Assembly: GCA_017436185.1 (NCBI GenBank)
Contig: JAFSDP010000020.1
Span: 20,396-84,395, forward strand
Source of the DNA: Alistipes sp.
GTDB taxonomy: Bacteria > Bacteroidota > Bacteroidia > Bacteroidales > Rikenellaceae
Direction of reading: 5' to 3'
DNA: 64,000 nt
In this document: positions 19,401 to 25,659 of the stretch, piece by piece
Layout: every line of letters begins with the position of its first letter
Position numbering within the stretch: position 1 is the first letter of the stretch
Program-made: the position numbers and the translations under genes
Notes under the pieces: generated by a model
What the model saw: only the letters and a program-made list of their open reading frames with translations
Database searches by the model: none
Told to the model about the DNA's origin: nothing

Positions 19401-20159
19401 GATATTCAGATAGAGGGCCAACGTACCCTCCAGCTCCTCCTTGAGGAACGACTCCTCGACCGTAATCCCCTCCAACTCGGTGGTGAAGGTGGTATGGCGG
19501 CAGTGGTCGCTCCAATAGGTATCCAGAATGCGCAACTCGGTCTCCATCGGGTCACGCTCCTCGCTGCGGAAGTAACGCACCACCTCGGCCAAATCGTCGG
19601 CATTCATCGCCAGCCCCATCTGCTTGCAGTAGGGGGCCAGCTCCTCGGGCTTCATCTCACGGAAACCCTCCAACACCTTGACCGGAATCACCTCGGCCTG
19701 CTCCTGCTCGGAGAGGATGTCGAGGTTCTTTTCGCGTGACTCCACGGCATTGATGTAGTAGTGGCGAATCTTCTGCAACGCCTCCTCCGAGACCCCCTTG
19801 TCGAAAATCAAGAGTTTCGACGACCGGATGCGCACATCGGCCGTCGGCTCAACCAGGCGGACACAATCCACGGCCGAAGCGGCACGCTGGTCAAACTGAC
19901 CGGGCAGGAACTCTACGGCCAGGTAGGGGGTGTCGCTTAAGGGGCTCTCGTCGGTCACCGTGTCGGTCACCACCTCGCCAAAGACGCCGTAGCGGCACTT
20001 CTCCTTCAATTCCTCCGAAAAACCGAAGAGGTCATAGACGCAGACCAGACGCAGCGAGGCGATATTCAGATTCAGGTTCAGATTCAGTTCTCGCTTCAGG
20101 CTCTCGGCCTCGACACGAAAACGCTCCTTCTTCTCAACGTATATACGAAAATTTTTCAT
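16452..20159 (-). CDS. purL: Phosphoribosylformylglycinamidine synthase, single-chain form
   Basis: It converts FGAR and glutamine to FGAM. The 1235-residue protein is the large form that joins the N-terminal PurS-like region, two AIR-synthetase-like domains and a C-terminal class I glutaminase. Separate purS and purQ genes are therefore not needed. DTYWSDHCRHTTF near residue 190 and NETHNHPTEIEPFGGA near 325 mark the synthase. LGICNGFQAL marks the glutaminase with its Cys intact. The start is the ATG at 20159, one codon inside a GTG. Long antisense frames across it are artefacts. Confidence 0.96.
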   Translation of the reverse strand: MKNFRIYVEKKERFRVEAESLKRELNLNLNLNIASLRLVCVYDLFGFSEELKEKCRYGVFGEVVTDTVTDESPLSDTPYLAVEFLPGQFDQRAASAVDCVRLVEPTADVRIRSSKLLIFDKGVSEEALQKIRHYYINAVESREKNLDILSEQEQAEVIPVKVLEGFREMKPEELAPYCKQMGLAMNADDLAEVVRYFRSEERDPMETELRILDTYWSDHCRHTTFTTELEGITVEESFLKEELEGTLALYLNIRRELGREHKPLCLMDMATIGARVLRKRGLLDDMEQSEENNACSIFVDVDVDGETERWLLQFKNETHNHPTEIEPFGGASTCLGGAIRDPLSGRSYVYQAMRVTGAGNIYQPVAETLPGKLPQSIISKKAAAGYSSYGNQIGLATTHVREVYHDGYVAKRLEVGAVVGAVKAENVRRESPTPGDKILYLGGRTGRDGIGGATGSSKEHDEKSLESCGSEVQKGNAPEERKLERLFRRPEVTRLIKKSNDFGAGGVSVAIGELTDGLDIYLDRVPTKYSGLNSTELAISESQERMSVVVEAKDVAAFMAYCREENIEVVEVADVTDTGRMRMFNKGRLVADLSREFIDSAGAKHYAEAAIAAVEECNPFFRKMEGATVEERMKNNHEDWNVVSQKGLIEMFDSTIGRSTVLMPFGGKRQRSETQVSVQKLPVDGYTTTASVMAYGYNPYLASWSPYHGAAYAVVEAAAKVVAAGARFDKMRYSYQEYFERMTKQPTSWGKPLSALLGALKMQVELGLPSIGGKDSMSGTFQDINVPPMLMAFGITTVDARQVISTDLKGAGHNIYLVRHTPLENYMPDTAQLKRNFTFVSDQIEADRVLSAWSVGMGGMAEGLAKMAFGNGIGVECVASEQSLYDYAYGSILLEVDGDLTGEGVELVARTIPSEEFIVEGVSMPLEELFETNRRKFAKIYPDVGENSAEVMTSTPEHRTDCYPGEAVEHPIAYLPVFPGTNCDYDTAKAFRRAGAEVRTSVLCNLEGDDILRSIDEMCAHIREAHILALSGGFSAGDEPDGSAKLIVSVLNNEKVRDEIHALLDRGGLVLGICNGFQALVKSGLLPYGRLGMVTAESPTLFRNDINRHISQIVTTRVATTRSPWLSSFTLGEEHAIAVSHGEGKFVVSEELARELFERGQVAFQYVDAEGNPTAEAPYNPNGSSYAIEGIISPDGRILGKMGHTERYEEELFKNIAGNKYQPLFENAVNYFRKK

Positions 20160-20187
20160 CACTAAATTTGTGTGTTGCTTCTTTATC

Positions 20188-20655
20188 TTAAATCTCCACC
20201 TTCAGTACATCCTCGGTCTGCTTTTGGCGGAAGGCCTCCAACTTGGCAGCCAGCTCGTCGTTCGAGAGGGCCAGCATCGAGATGGCATACAGGGCGGCAT
20301 TCTTGGCACCGTCGATGGCCATCGTGGCTACGGGAATACCCGAGGGCATCTGCACAATCGAGAGCAGCGAATCCAGCCCGTTGAGGGCCTTCGAACGCAC
20401 GGGAATACCAATCACCGGCAGGGTCGTCATCGCAGCAATCACACCCGGCAGGTGGGCGGCACCGCCCGCACCGGCAATGATAACCTTCAAGCCACGCTCC
20501 TTGGCACCCTTGGTCCACTCGGCCAGGGCATCAGGGGCACGGTGGGCACTGATGACACGCTTCTCGTACTCGATCCCGAACTGCTCCAGGGTCTTGATGG
20601 CTCCGCTCATTACCTCGTAATCGCTTGCCGAGCCCATAATCACTCCTACTTTCAT
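20188..20655 (-). CDS. purE: N5-CAIR mutase, class I PurE
   Basis: It rearranges N5-carboxy-AIR to CAIR. The 155 residues carry [10 protein letters not shown] at 8-17, SAHRAPD near 43, [12 protein letters not shown] near 70 and [13 protein letters not shown] near 110. Class I PurE normally works with PurK, which is absent from this operon and must be elsewhere. It is the first gene of the purine operon, 29 bp after a terminator-like hairpin, which places it behind a leader. Confidence 0.93.
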   Translation of the reverse strand: MKVGVIMGSASDYEVMSGAIKTLEQFGIEYEKRVISAHRAPDALAEWTKGAKERGLKVIIAGAGGAAHLPGVIAAMTTLPVIGIPVRSKALNGLDSLLSIVQMPSGIPVATMAIDGAKNAALYAISMLALSNDELAAKLEAFRQKQTEDVLKVEI

Positions 20656-20684
20656 ATCTTAAGTTTTTATCTGATTTTGCTAAC

Positions 20685-20716
20685 AAAAAGCCGCCATATT
20701 CCTACGGAATGGCGGC
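20685..20716 (-). terminator. Terminator/attenuator ahead of purE
   Basis: On the minus strand, GCCGCCAT pairs perfectly with ATGGCGGC around an 11-nt loop and is followed by TTTTT. The hairpin lies between a promoter-driven leader and purE, whose ATG is 29 bp downstream. It is either an attenuator of the purine operon or the end of a separate RNA gene. Confidence 0.8.
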
Positions 20717-20723
20717 TATCTTC

Positions 20724-20867
20724 TTATCTTTTGGCACTATAAGGGTGCTTGGCAACCCACGGGGCCGAGGCCTCGTACATCAGAGCGTGCGACAAACCGC
20801 ACACCCGACCAACTGAACAGCATCGACTGTATCGTTGGCGAAAATCAATATGATTTGTTTTCACCAT
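20724..20867 (-). CDS. Possible purine-operon leader peptide, 47 codons
   Basis: The ATG at 20865-20867 lies about 19 nt after the predicted transcription start. The frame begins MVKTNHIDFRQ, runs 47 codons and ends in TAA at 20724-20726, 7 nt before the 5' arm of the terminator. The last codons and the gap form an A/G-rich RNA stretch (AAAAGATAAGAAGATAG). The geometry mirrors the UMP-operon leader at 31236-31322. The ORF may be chance, since the region can also fold as a structured RNA. No ribosome-binding site is visible. Confidence 0.4.
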   Translation of the reverse strand: MVKTNHIDFRQRYSRCCSVGRVCGLSHALMYEASAPWVAKHPYSAKR

Positions 20868-20889
20868 GCCCTTGAAACCAATTAACGCA

Positions 20890-20897
20890 CAAAGATA
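20890..20897 (-). promoter_or_regulatory. -7 element ahead of the purine leader
   Basis: TATCTTTG on the minus strand, with transcription predicted to start near 20886. The upstream side is the T-rich tail of the pyrB terminator, and no TTG stands at the usual 19-20 bp distance, so this promoter is less certain than others in the window. Confidence 0.55.
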
Positions 20898-20899
20898 CA

Positions 20900-20939
20900 A
20901 AAAATAAAAACAATAGAATGTGTCGCAAGGGACACATTC
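20900..20939 (-). terminator. Terminator of the UMP operon after pyrB
   Basis: On the minus strand GAATGTGTC and GACACATTC form a perfect 9-bp stem with a 6-nt loop, followed by a T-rich tail running to about 20898. It separates the UMP operon from the purine leader. Confidence 0.85.
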
Positions 20940-20975
20940 TACTGACAATTTATTAACATTTGTTTTCGACGGCGA

Positions 20976-22061
20976 TTACTTGGCCTTGGCCTCGCAATAG
21001 GCGCAGCGCAACGTGCCATCTTCGGAGTAGCGGAAAATCTGATCGACATCCTCGGTTGAGGAGATGCAGCACTTGTTGTGGCAGACGTGGCCATCCTGAA
21101 TGTAGTTCTCGTTGAAGACGGGGGTGTGGTCGAAAGGCTTGTTCTCGTCGGCCCACTGCAAGAGGGTGTAGATGAGCGCCATACGCACAAACTTACCATT
21201 CTCGACCTGGCGGAAATAGACGGCACGCTTGTCGTTATCGACCTCACGTTTAATCTCATTGACACGGGGCAGCGGGTGGAGAATAATCATATCTTCACGG
21301 GCACTCTTCAGCTTCTCCAGATCCAGCACGAAGCTATCCTTCACACGGTCGAACTCCTCCTCGTCCAGGAAACGCTCTTTCTGCACACGGGTCATATAGA
21401 GGATATCCAACTCACCCATCACCTCCTCCATGGTGCGGACCTCGCTGAATTCGAGGTTCGAGTTGGCACGCATCTCCTTGAGCATATAACTCGGCAGACG
21501 CAGCTCCTCGGGCGAGATCAGAATGACACGGATACCCTCCTCACGCGACAACGCCTTGATGAGCGAATGGACCGTGCGACCGAACTTCAAATCGCCGCAG
21601 AAACCAATCGTAAGGTTGTTCAGGCGACCCTTCTCACGCTTGATGGTCAGGAGGTCGGTCAGCGTCTGCGTCGGGTGGGCGTGGCTGCCGTCACCGGCAT
21701 TGATGACCGGAATACCTGCATACTGCGAGGCTACGAGCGGAGCACCCTCCTTGAAGTGGCGCATAGCAATGATGTCGGCAAAGCAACGAATCACACGCAC
21801 CGTATCGGCCACCGTCTCGCCCTTCGATACGGACGAAGAGGCGGCATCCGAGAAGCCGATCACCTGACCACCCAGCTCCAGCATAGCGGAGGTGAAGCTC
21901 AATCGGGTGCGGGTCGAAGGCTCGTAGAAGAGCGTTGCGAGTTTCTTGCCTTTGCAGGCCTCACGATACTTCTCGCGGTTGGCAATAATATCCTCGGCCA
22001 GCGAGACGATTTGGTGAATTTCCTGAACCGAAAGGTCGGTCGGATCGATCAAATGACGCAT
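20976..22061 (-). CDS. pyrB: Aspartate carbamoyltransferase with fused PyrI-type zinc domain
   Basis: It condenses carbamoyl phosphate and aspartate. The catalytic part (about residues 1-310) is complete, with STRTRLSF near 50, HPTQTLTDL near 130 and HPLPRVNE near 265. Catalytic chains usually end near residue 310; this one runs to 361. The extra tail has C327-x4-C332-I-S, then C353-x2-C356-E, which reproduces the four-Cys zinc site of the PyrI regulatory chain (C-x4-C-I-S and CKYCE). The PyrI nucleotide-binding domain is missing and no pyrI is in the operon. It may use the zinc domain for assembly without allosteric control. Confidence 0.93.
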   Translation of the reverse strand: MRHLIDPTDLSVQEIHQIVSLAEDIIANREKYREACKGKKLATLFYEPSTRTRLSFTSAMLELGGQVIGFSDAASSSVSKGETVADTVRVIRCFADIIAMRHFKEGAPLVASQYAGIPVINAGDGSHAHPTQTLTDLLTIKREKGRLNNLTIGFCGDLKFGRTVHSLIKALSREEGIRVILISPEELRLPSYMLKEMRANSNLEFSEVRTMEEVMGELDILYMTRVQKERFLDEEEFDRVKDSFVLDLEKLKSAREDMIILHPLPRVNEIKREVDNDKRAVYFRQVENGKFVRMALIYTLLQWADENKPFDHTPVFNENYIQDGHVCHNKCCISSTEDVDQIFRYSEDGTLRCAYCEAKAK

Positions 22062-22144
22062 AAGTAAAGAAAATGCAAAATTTAGAATTCAAAATTTTCG
22101 TGATGGGGTGTGTAAAAGTGCCCCAACAACAACGGCTGCATTTT

Positions 22145-22207
22145 GATTTCAGAGGAGCAGATTTTGCGCCGCCCGCAAGCGAAGTGCAAAATATGCCCTA
22201 TAAAATC
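22145..22207. repeat. Short hairpin repeat, copy C
   Basis: GATTTCAGAGGAGCAGATTTTGC and GCAAAATATGCCCTATAAAATC are the same outer arms as in copy A at 2864-2975, but the GC-rich inner stem with the TACTTGACGTA head is missing. It lies between pyrE and pyrB, beginning 4 bp after the pyrE stop. Confidence 0.7.
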
Positions 22208-22211
22208 GAAA

Positions 22212-22841
22212 TTACTTCATCCAGCTCTCGTCCGAGGGGTTATTGCGGAACTTGATAAGGCGCTCCTTGTCCTCTACTTTGATGTAGCCCTCCTCGGCAG
22301 CCACCTCTACCAGGGCGTCGAGGTTCGAGAGCGAGTAGTTGATGACGTTGGCCTCGGCCATACGATCCAGACCCTTCTTCATACCGTAGGTGAAGATCGA
22401 AGCGACACCCAACACCTCGGCACCGGCCTCACGCAGGGCATTGACCACCTCGATGCACGAGCCACCCGTCGAGATCAGGTCCTCGATAACGACCACCTTC
22501 TGGCCCTTCTCCAACTTACCCTCAATCTGGTTGCCACGGCCGTGATCCTTCTGACCCGAGCGTACGTAACCCATCGGCATATCGAGGATGGTGGCGGTGA
22601 TGGCAGCGTGGGCGATACCGGCCGTCGAGGTACCCATCAGCACCTCGGCCTCGGGGAACTTCGTGCGGACAATCTCAGCCAGACCGGCCTCGACGTGTTT
22701 ACGCACCTCCACAGCCGTCAGCGTCAGACGGTTGTCGCAATAGATCGGGCTCTTGATACCGCTGGCCCAGGTGAACGGCTGATCGGGACGCAAAAAGACG
22801 GCACCAATCGAAAGCAAATCTTTGGCAATAAGTTTCTCCAT
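22212..22841 (-). CDS. pyrE: Orotate phosphoribosyltransferase
   Basis: It joins orotate to PRPP to give OMP. The 209-residue protein has the PRPP-binding motif [13 protein letters not shown] near residue 120 and the family segment PIYCDNRLT near 32. It lies 23 bp after the glutaredoxin-like gene in the UMP operon. Confidence 0.95.
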   Translation of the reverse strand: MEKLIAKDLLSIGAVFLRPDQPFTWASGIKSPIYCDNRLTLTAVEVRKHVEAGLAEIVRTKFPEAEVLMGTSTAGIAHAAITATILDMPMGYVRSGQKDHGRGNQIEGKLEKGQKVVVIEDLISTGGSCIEVVNALREAGAEVLGVASIFTYGMKKGLDRMAEANVINYSLSNLDALVEVAAEEGYIKVEDKERLIKFRNNPSDESWMK

Positions 22842-22864
22842 AACGCTATTTTGTTTTTGTTTGT

Positions 22865-23125
22865 TTATTCGAGTGCTTGACGCAACAACGGCTCCACCTC
22901 GTCGGGGTAAATCGCCCCTTCGTGCACCTTCACCCCATCGATGTAGAGGGTCGGCACATAGTAGTAGTCGAACTGATTGGCACGCTCGGCCTCTTCCGAC
23001 TCCTCGATAAGTTCGATTTCGAGCGACTGAAATTCACTCTTTTGTGCCTTCAACTCCTCGATGTAGCGCAATGCCTTCTTGCAGAAAGGACAATTCTTCA
23101 GGTAGAACAGTTGTACGTGTTTCAT
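22865..23125 (-). CDS. Glutaredoxin-like protein in the UMP operon
   Basis: An 86-residue thioredoxin-fold protein with the dithiol CPFC motif near residue 12 ([13 protein letters not shown]), the cis-Pro segment YVPTLYIDG near residue 55 and a length typical of glutaredoxins. It starts 1 bp after the pyrF stop, so it is translationally coupled to UMP synthesis genes. The partner is unknown. Supplying electrons to a nucleotide enzyme is a guess from position only. Confidence 0.85.
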   Translation of the reverse strand: MKHVQLFYLKNCPFCKKALRYIEELKAQKSEFQSLEIELIEESEEAERANQFDYYYVPTLYIDGVKVHEGAIYPDEVEPLLRQALE

Positions 23126-23126
23126 A

Positions 23127-23837
23127 TTATTCGTTCAAAAACTCTTCGACACAACGACGGTAGGCTGCCACGGGGTCGGCAGCTGCCGTGATGGGGCGAC
23201 CCACCACGATGAAGTCCGAGCCAATCTCACGGGCACGGGCCGGGGTCGTCACACGCACCTGGTCACCCACCTCGCCATCGGCAAAGCGCACACCCGGGGT
23301 GATGGTCAAGAAATTCATACCGCACTCTTTCTTGACCATACCTGCCTCGAGGGGCGAGCAAACCACACCATCCAGACCTGCCTCGTAGGTGTTGCGGGCA
23401 TACTTGACGATGGTGTCGTTGATCGAGGCACCGATGAGCAACTCACGCTGCATACGCTCCTCGCTCGTAGAGGTGAGCTGCGTCACGGCAATCAGCAGCG
23501 GGCACGAGCCATCCTCACGCGTCAAACCCTCCTTGGCGGCACGCATCATATCGATCGTACCTGCGGCGTGCACGTTGGTCATATCGACATCGAGACGCGA
23601 CAAAACGGCCATCGCCTTCTTCACCGTATTGGGAATGTCGTGCAATTTCAGGTCCAAAAATATCTTGTGACCACGACGCTTGATCTCACGGACAATCGAG
23701 GGGCCCTCGGCATAGTAGAGCTCCATACCGATTTTGAGGAAAGGTTTGCGCTCCTCATCCTTGAACAAATCGAGGAAACGGAACGTATCTTCTGCCGACT
23801 TGAAGTCACAGGCAATAATCACATCTCGCTGAATCAT
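23127..23837 (-). CDS. pyrF: Orotidine 5'-phosphate decarboxylase
   Basis: It decarboxylates OMP to UMP, the last step of the pathway. The 236-residue protein shows [11 protein letters not shown] near residue 8, the catalytic [13 protein letters not shown] near 60 (the D-x-K-x-x-D array), and [14 protein letters not shown] near 185. Its start lies 15 bp after pyrD. Confidence 0.95.
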   Translation of the reverse strand: MIQRDVIIACDFKSAEDTFRFLDLFKDEERKPFLKIGMELYYAEGPSIVREIKRRGHKIFLDLKLHDIPNTVKKAMAVLSRLDVDMTNVHAAGTIDMMRAAKEGLTREDGSCPLLIAVTQLTSTSEERMQRELLIGASINDTIVKYARNTYEAGLDGVVCSPLEAGMVKKECGMNFLTITPGVRFADGEVGDQVRVTTPARAREIGSDFIVVGRPITAAADPVAAYRRCVEEFLNE

Positions 23838-23852
23838 AACTATATAGGTTTT

Positions 23853-24767
23853 TTATTTTACTATTCCGATAATATCTTGCAGACGCTCGATGCCGAGGCG
23901 CTCCATCTCGATGGGCAGTCCCTCGACAATTTTTTTCGAGGCAAAGGGATCGACCAGGTTTGCTGCACCCACCTGCACCGCCGTAGCACCGGCCATCATC
24001 ATCTCGATGACATCCGACGGGGTCTGCACACCACCACAACCCATCACGGGAATCGAGCAGGCCGAGGCGACCTGATAGACCATACGCACGGCCAGCGGGA
24101 AGATGGCGGGACCCGAGAATCCACCCATCGTGTTGGCAATCACCGGTTTGCGTCGCATCGTATCAATTCGCATACCGAGCAGCGTGTTGATCAGGCACAA
24201 ACCATCGGCACCCGCCTCCTCGCACGCCTTGGCAATCGAAACGATGTCTGTCACGTTGGGCGAGAGTTTGATATAGACGGGTTTCGTGGTCACAGCCTTC
24301 ACGGCACGGGTCACCTCGGCAGCCGCCTCGGGCGAAGTGCCGAACGACATACCGCCGTGGCGCACGTTGGGGCACGAGACATTGACCTCGATAATGCCCA
24401 CCTGCTCCTCCTTATCGATCAACTCGCAGCAGTAGGCATACTCCTCAATCGAGAAGCCCGAGATGTTGGCGATGACGGGTTTATGGAAGTAGCTCTTCAG
24501 CATCGGCAGTTCGTGCTGGATGACGTGGTGGATGCCCGGATTTTGGAGGCCCACGGCGTTAATCATACCCGCACGGCACTCGGCGATGCGGGGCGTGGGG
24601 TTGCCGAAACGAGGCTCCTTGGTCGTCCCTTTGAAAGAGAACGAGCCGAGGATGTTGATGTCGTAGAAATCCTTAAATTCGTTGCCGAAGCCAAACGTTC
24701 CACTTGCGGGGATGACCGGATTGTCCAGTCTGATACCGCTCAAAACGACCGAAGTATCTCTTACCAT
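23853..24767 (-). CDS. pyrD: Dihydroorotate dehydrogenase B, catalytic subunit
   Basis: FMN-dependent oxidation of dihydroorotate, with electrons passing through PyrK to NAD+. The 304-residue protein starts MVRDTSVVL at 24767, with GGAGGT just upstream. PASGTFGFGNEF near residue 20 and the active-site Cys in EVNVSCPNVRHGG near 130 identify the class 1B enzyme. It overlaps the pyrK end by 7 bp. Confidence 0.95.
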   Translation of the reverse strand: MVRDTSVVLSGIRLDNPVIPASGTFGFGNEFKDFYDINILGSFSFKGTTKEPRFGNPTPRIAECRAGMINAVGLQNPGIHHVIQHELPMLKSYFHKPVIANISGFSIEEYAYCCELIDKEEQVGIIEVNVSCPNVRHGGMSFGTSPEAAAEVTRAVKAVTTKPVYIKLSPNVTDIVSIAKACEEAGADGLCLINTLLGMRIDTMRRKPVIANTMGGFSGPAIFPLAVRMVYQVASACSIPVMGCGGVQTPSDVIEMMMAGATAVQVGAANLVDPFASKKIVEGLPIEMERLGIERLQDIIGIVK

Positions 24768-25504
24768 ATTACCTCCTCTTTTAACAGTACGGGACCCTCT
24801 TTGCAGATGCGTTTGTTGCCATATTTGGTCTTGCACGAGCAACCCATACAGGCGCCAAAACCGCATCCCATACGCTCCTCAAACGAGAGCTGACCATCTA
24901 CCTCAACCGCATCGTAGAGTGCCTTCAACATCGGCAGAGGTCCGCAGGTATAGAAGTAACCGAACTCCAACTGACGCTCTGCGATGGCCGTCGTCACGAA
25001 GCCTTTGACCCCCTTCGAGCCATCGACCGTCGAGACAACCACCTCGCAACCCAGCTGGCGGAACTCCTCCTCGTAGAAGATCTCCGAGGCGGTATTGAAA
25101 CCCAACACCACCGTCACTTGGCGACCCTCCGAAAGGAGCTTTTTGGCCAGATTATAGAGGGGCGGCACACCGACGCCACCACCCACCAAGAGGGTCTTAT
25201 CGGCTGCCTTCGAGCAATCGAAGCCGTTGCCGAGGCCTGTCAGCAAGTCGAGCGTTGTTCCCGGAGCTGCCGAGGCGCACATTTGACGTGTACCCTCGCC
25301 CACTACCTTATATATAATAGTAATGGTCTTATCGTCGTAGTCCGATACGGAAATCGGACGACGCAGGAATTTCCCCTCAAGGGCAATGTTTACGAACTGA
25401 CCCGGGCGGGTAATCCACTCGGTCGGACCCTCCAAGACCATCCGCCACACCGTGTCGGTCAGCGGCTCGTTCTTGAGGACAGTGTAGATGGCGTTCTTAT
25501 ACAA
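24761..25504 (-). CDS. pyrK: Dihydroorotate dehydrogenase B, electron-transfer subunit
   Basis: A 247-residue ferredoxin-reductase-like protein that carries FAD and a 2Fe-2S cluster and links PyrD to NAD+. The FAD segment RRPISVSDYDD lies near residue 50, the NAD-binding LLVGGGVGVPPLY near 105, and the cluster motif CGFGACMGCSCKT with a fourth Cys (RICKEG) near the C-terminus. The only suitable start is a TTG at 25504, with a stop two codons upstream. The 155 bp before it contain short tandem repeats. Confidence 0.94.
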   Translation of the reverse strand: MYKNAIYTVLKNEPLTDTVWRMVLEGPTEWITRPGQFVNIALEGKFLRRPISVSDYDDKTITIIYKVVGEGTRQMCASAAPGTTLDLLTGLGNGFDCSKAADKTLLVGGGVGVPPLYNLAKKLLSEGRQVTVVLGFNTASEIFYEEEFRQLGCEVVVSTVDGSKGVKGFVTTAIAERQLEFGYFYTCGPLPMLKALYDAVEVDGQLSFEERMGCGFGACMGCSCKTKYGNKRICKEGPVLLKEEVIW

Positions 25505-25565
25505 AATTCAAAATTTAGAATTTAGAATTCAAAATCAGGGGCTTAAGCAACCTGAAAAAGAATGT

Positions 25566-25600
25566 AGGGAATTTAGTGAGTTTAGTGAATTTAGGGATTA
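25566..25600. repeat. 9-bp tandem repeat between carB and pyrK
   Basis: Units of the AATTTAGTG type are repeated three to four times with variation, followed by an inverted stretch (CTAATCTCGCTAAACTCCC) near 25621. It belongs to the family seen at 2742-2836. It lies inside the UMP operon, so it would be transcribed and could fold. Confidence 0.55.
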
Positions 25601-25659
25601 GGTCCGCTTCATCAAACTCCCTAATCTCGCTAAACTCCCTTCGTTTGTCTTCGCTTCAA

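Larger units (their letters stand above)
20685..20886 (-). ncRNA. Purine operon leader transcript or small structured RNA of about 200 nt
   Basis: A -7 element TATCTTTG (20890-20897, minus strand) and the terminator at 20685-20716 delimit a transcript of about 200 nt between pyrB and purE. It can fold: GTGCG-GTTTGT-CGCAC forms a central hairpin, and TTGG...AAGGG...TGG near the 5' end can pair with CCA...CCCTT...CCAA near 20725-20752, giving a long irregular rod. That shape and size recall 6S RNA. The same stretch also holds a 47-codon leader ORF, which supports an attenuator reading instead. I cannot decide between them, and no good TTG lies at -33. Confidence 0.5.

Noticed and set aside
16977..19739. 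920-codon open frame antisense to purL
   Set aside because: Low-complexity His/Arg/Leu-rich translation with no domain. The minus-strand PurL is complete and certain.
20724..20948. 74-codon version of the purine leader ORF starting at 20948
   Set aside because: Its start lies upstream of the predicted transcription start and inside the pyrB terminator; only the ATG at 20867 would be transcribed.
22073..22255. 60-codon frame over the pyrB-pyrE gap
   Set aside because: It is made of the hairpin repeat and the end of antisense pyrE; no start signal or protein features.
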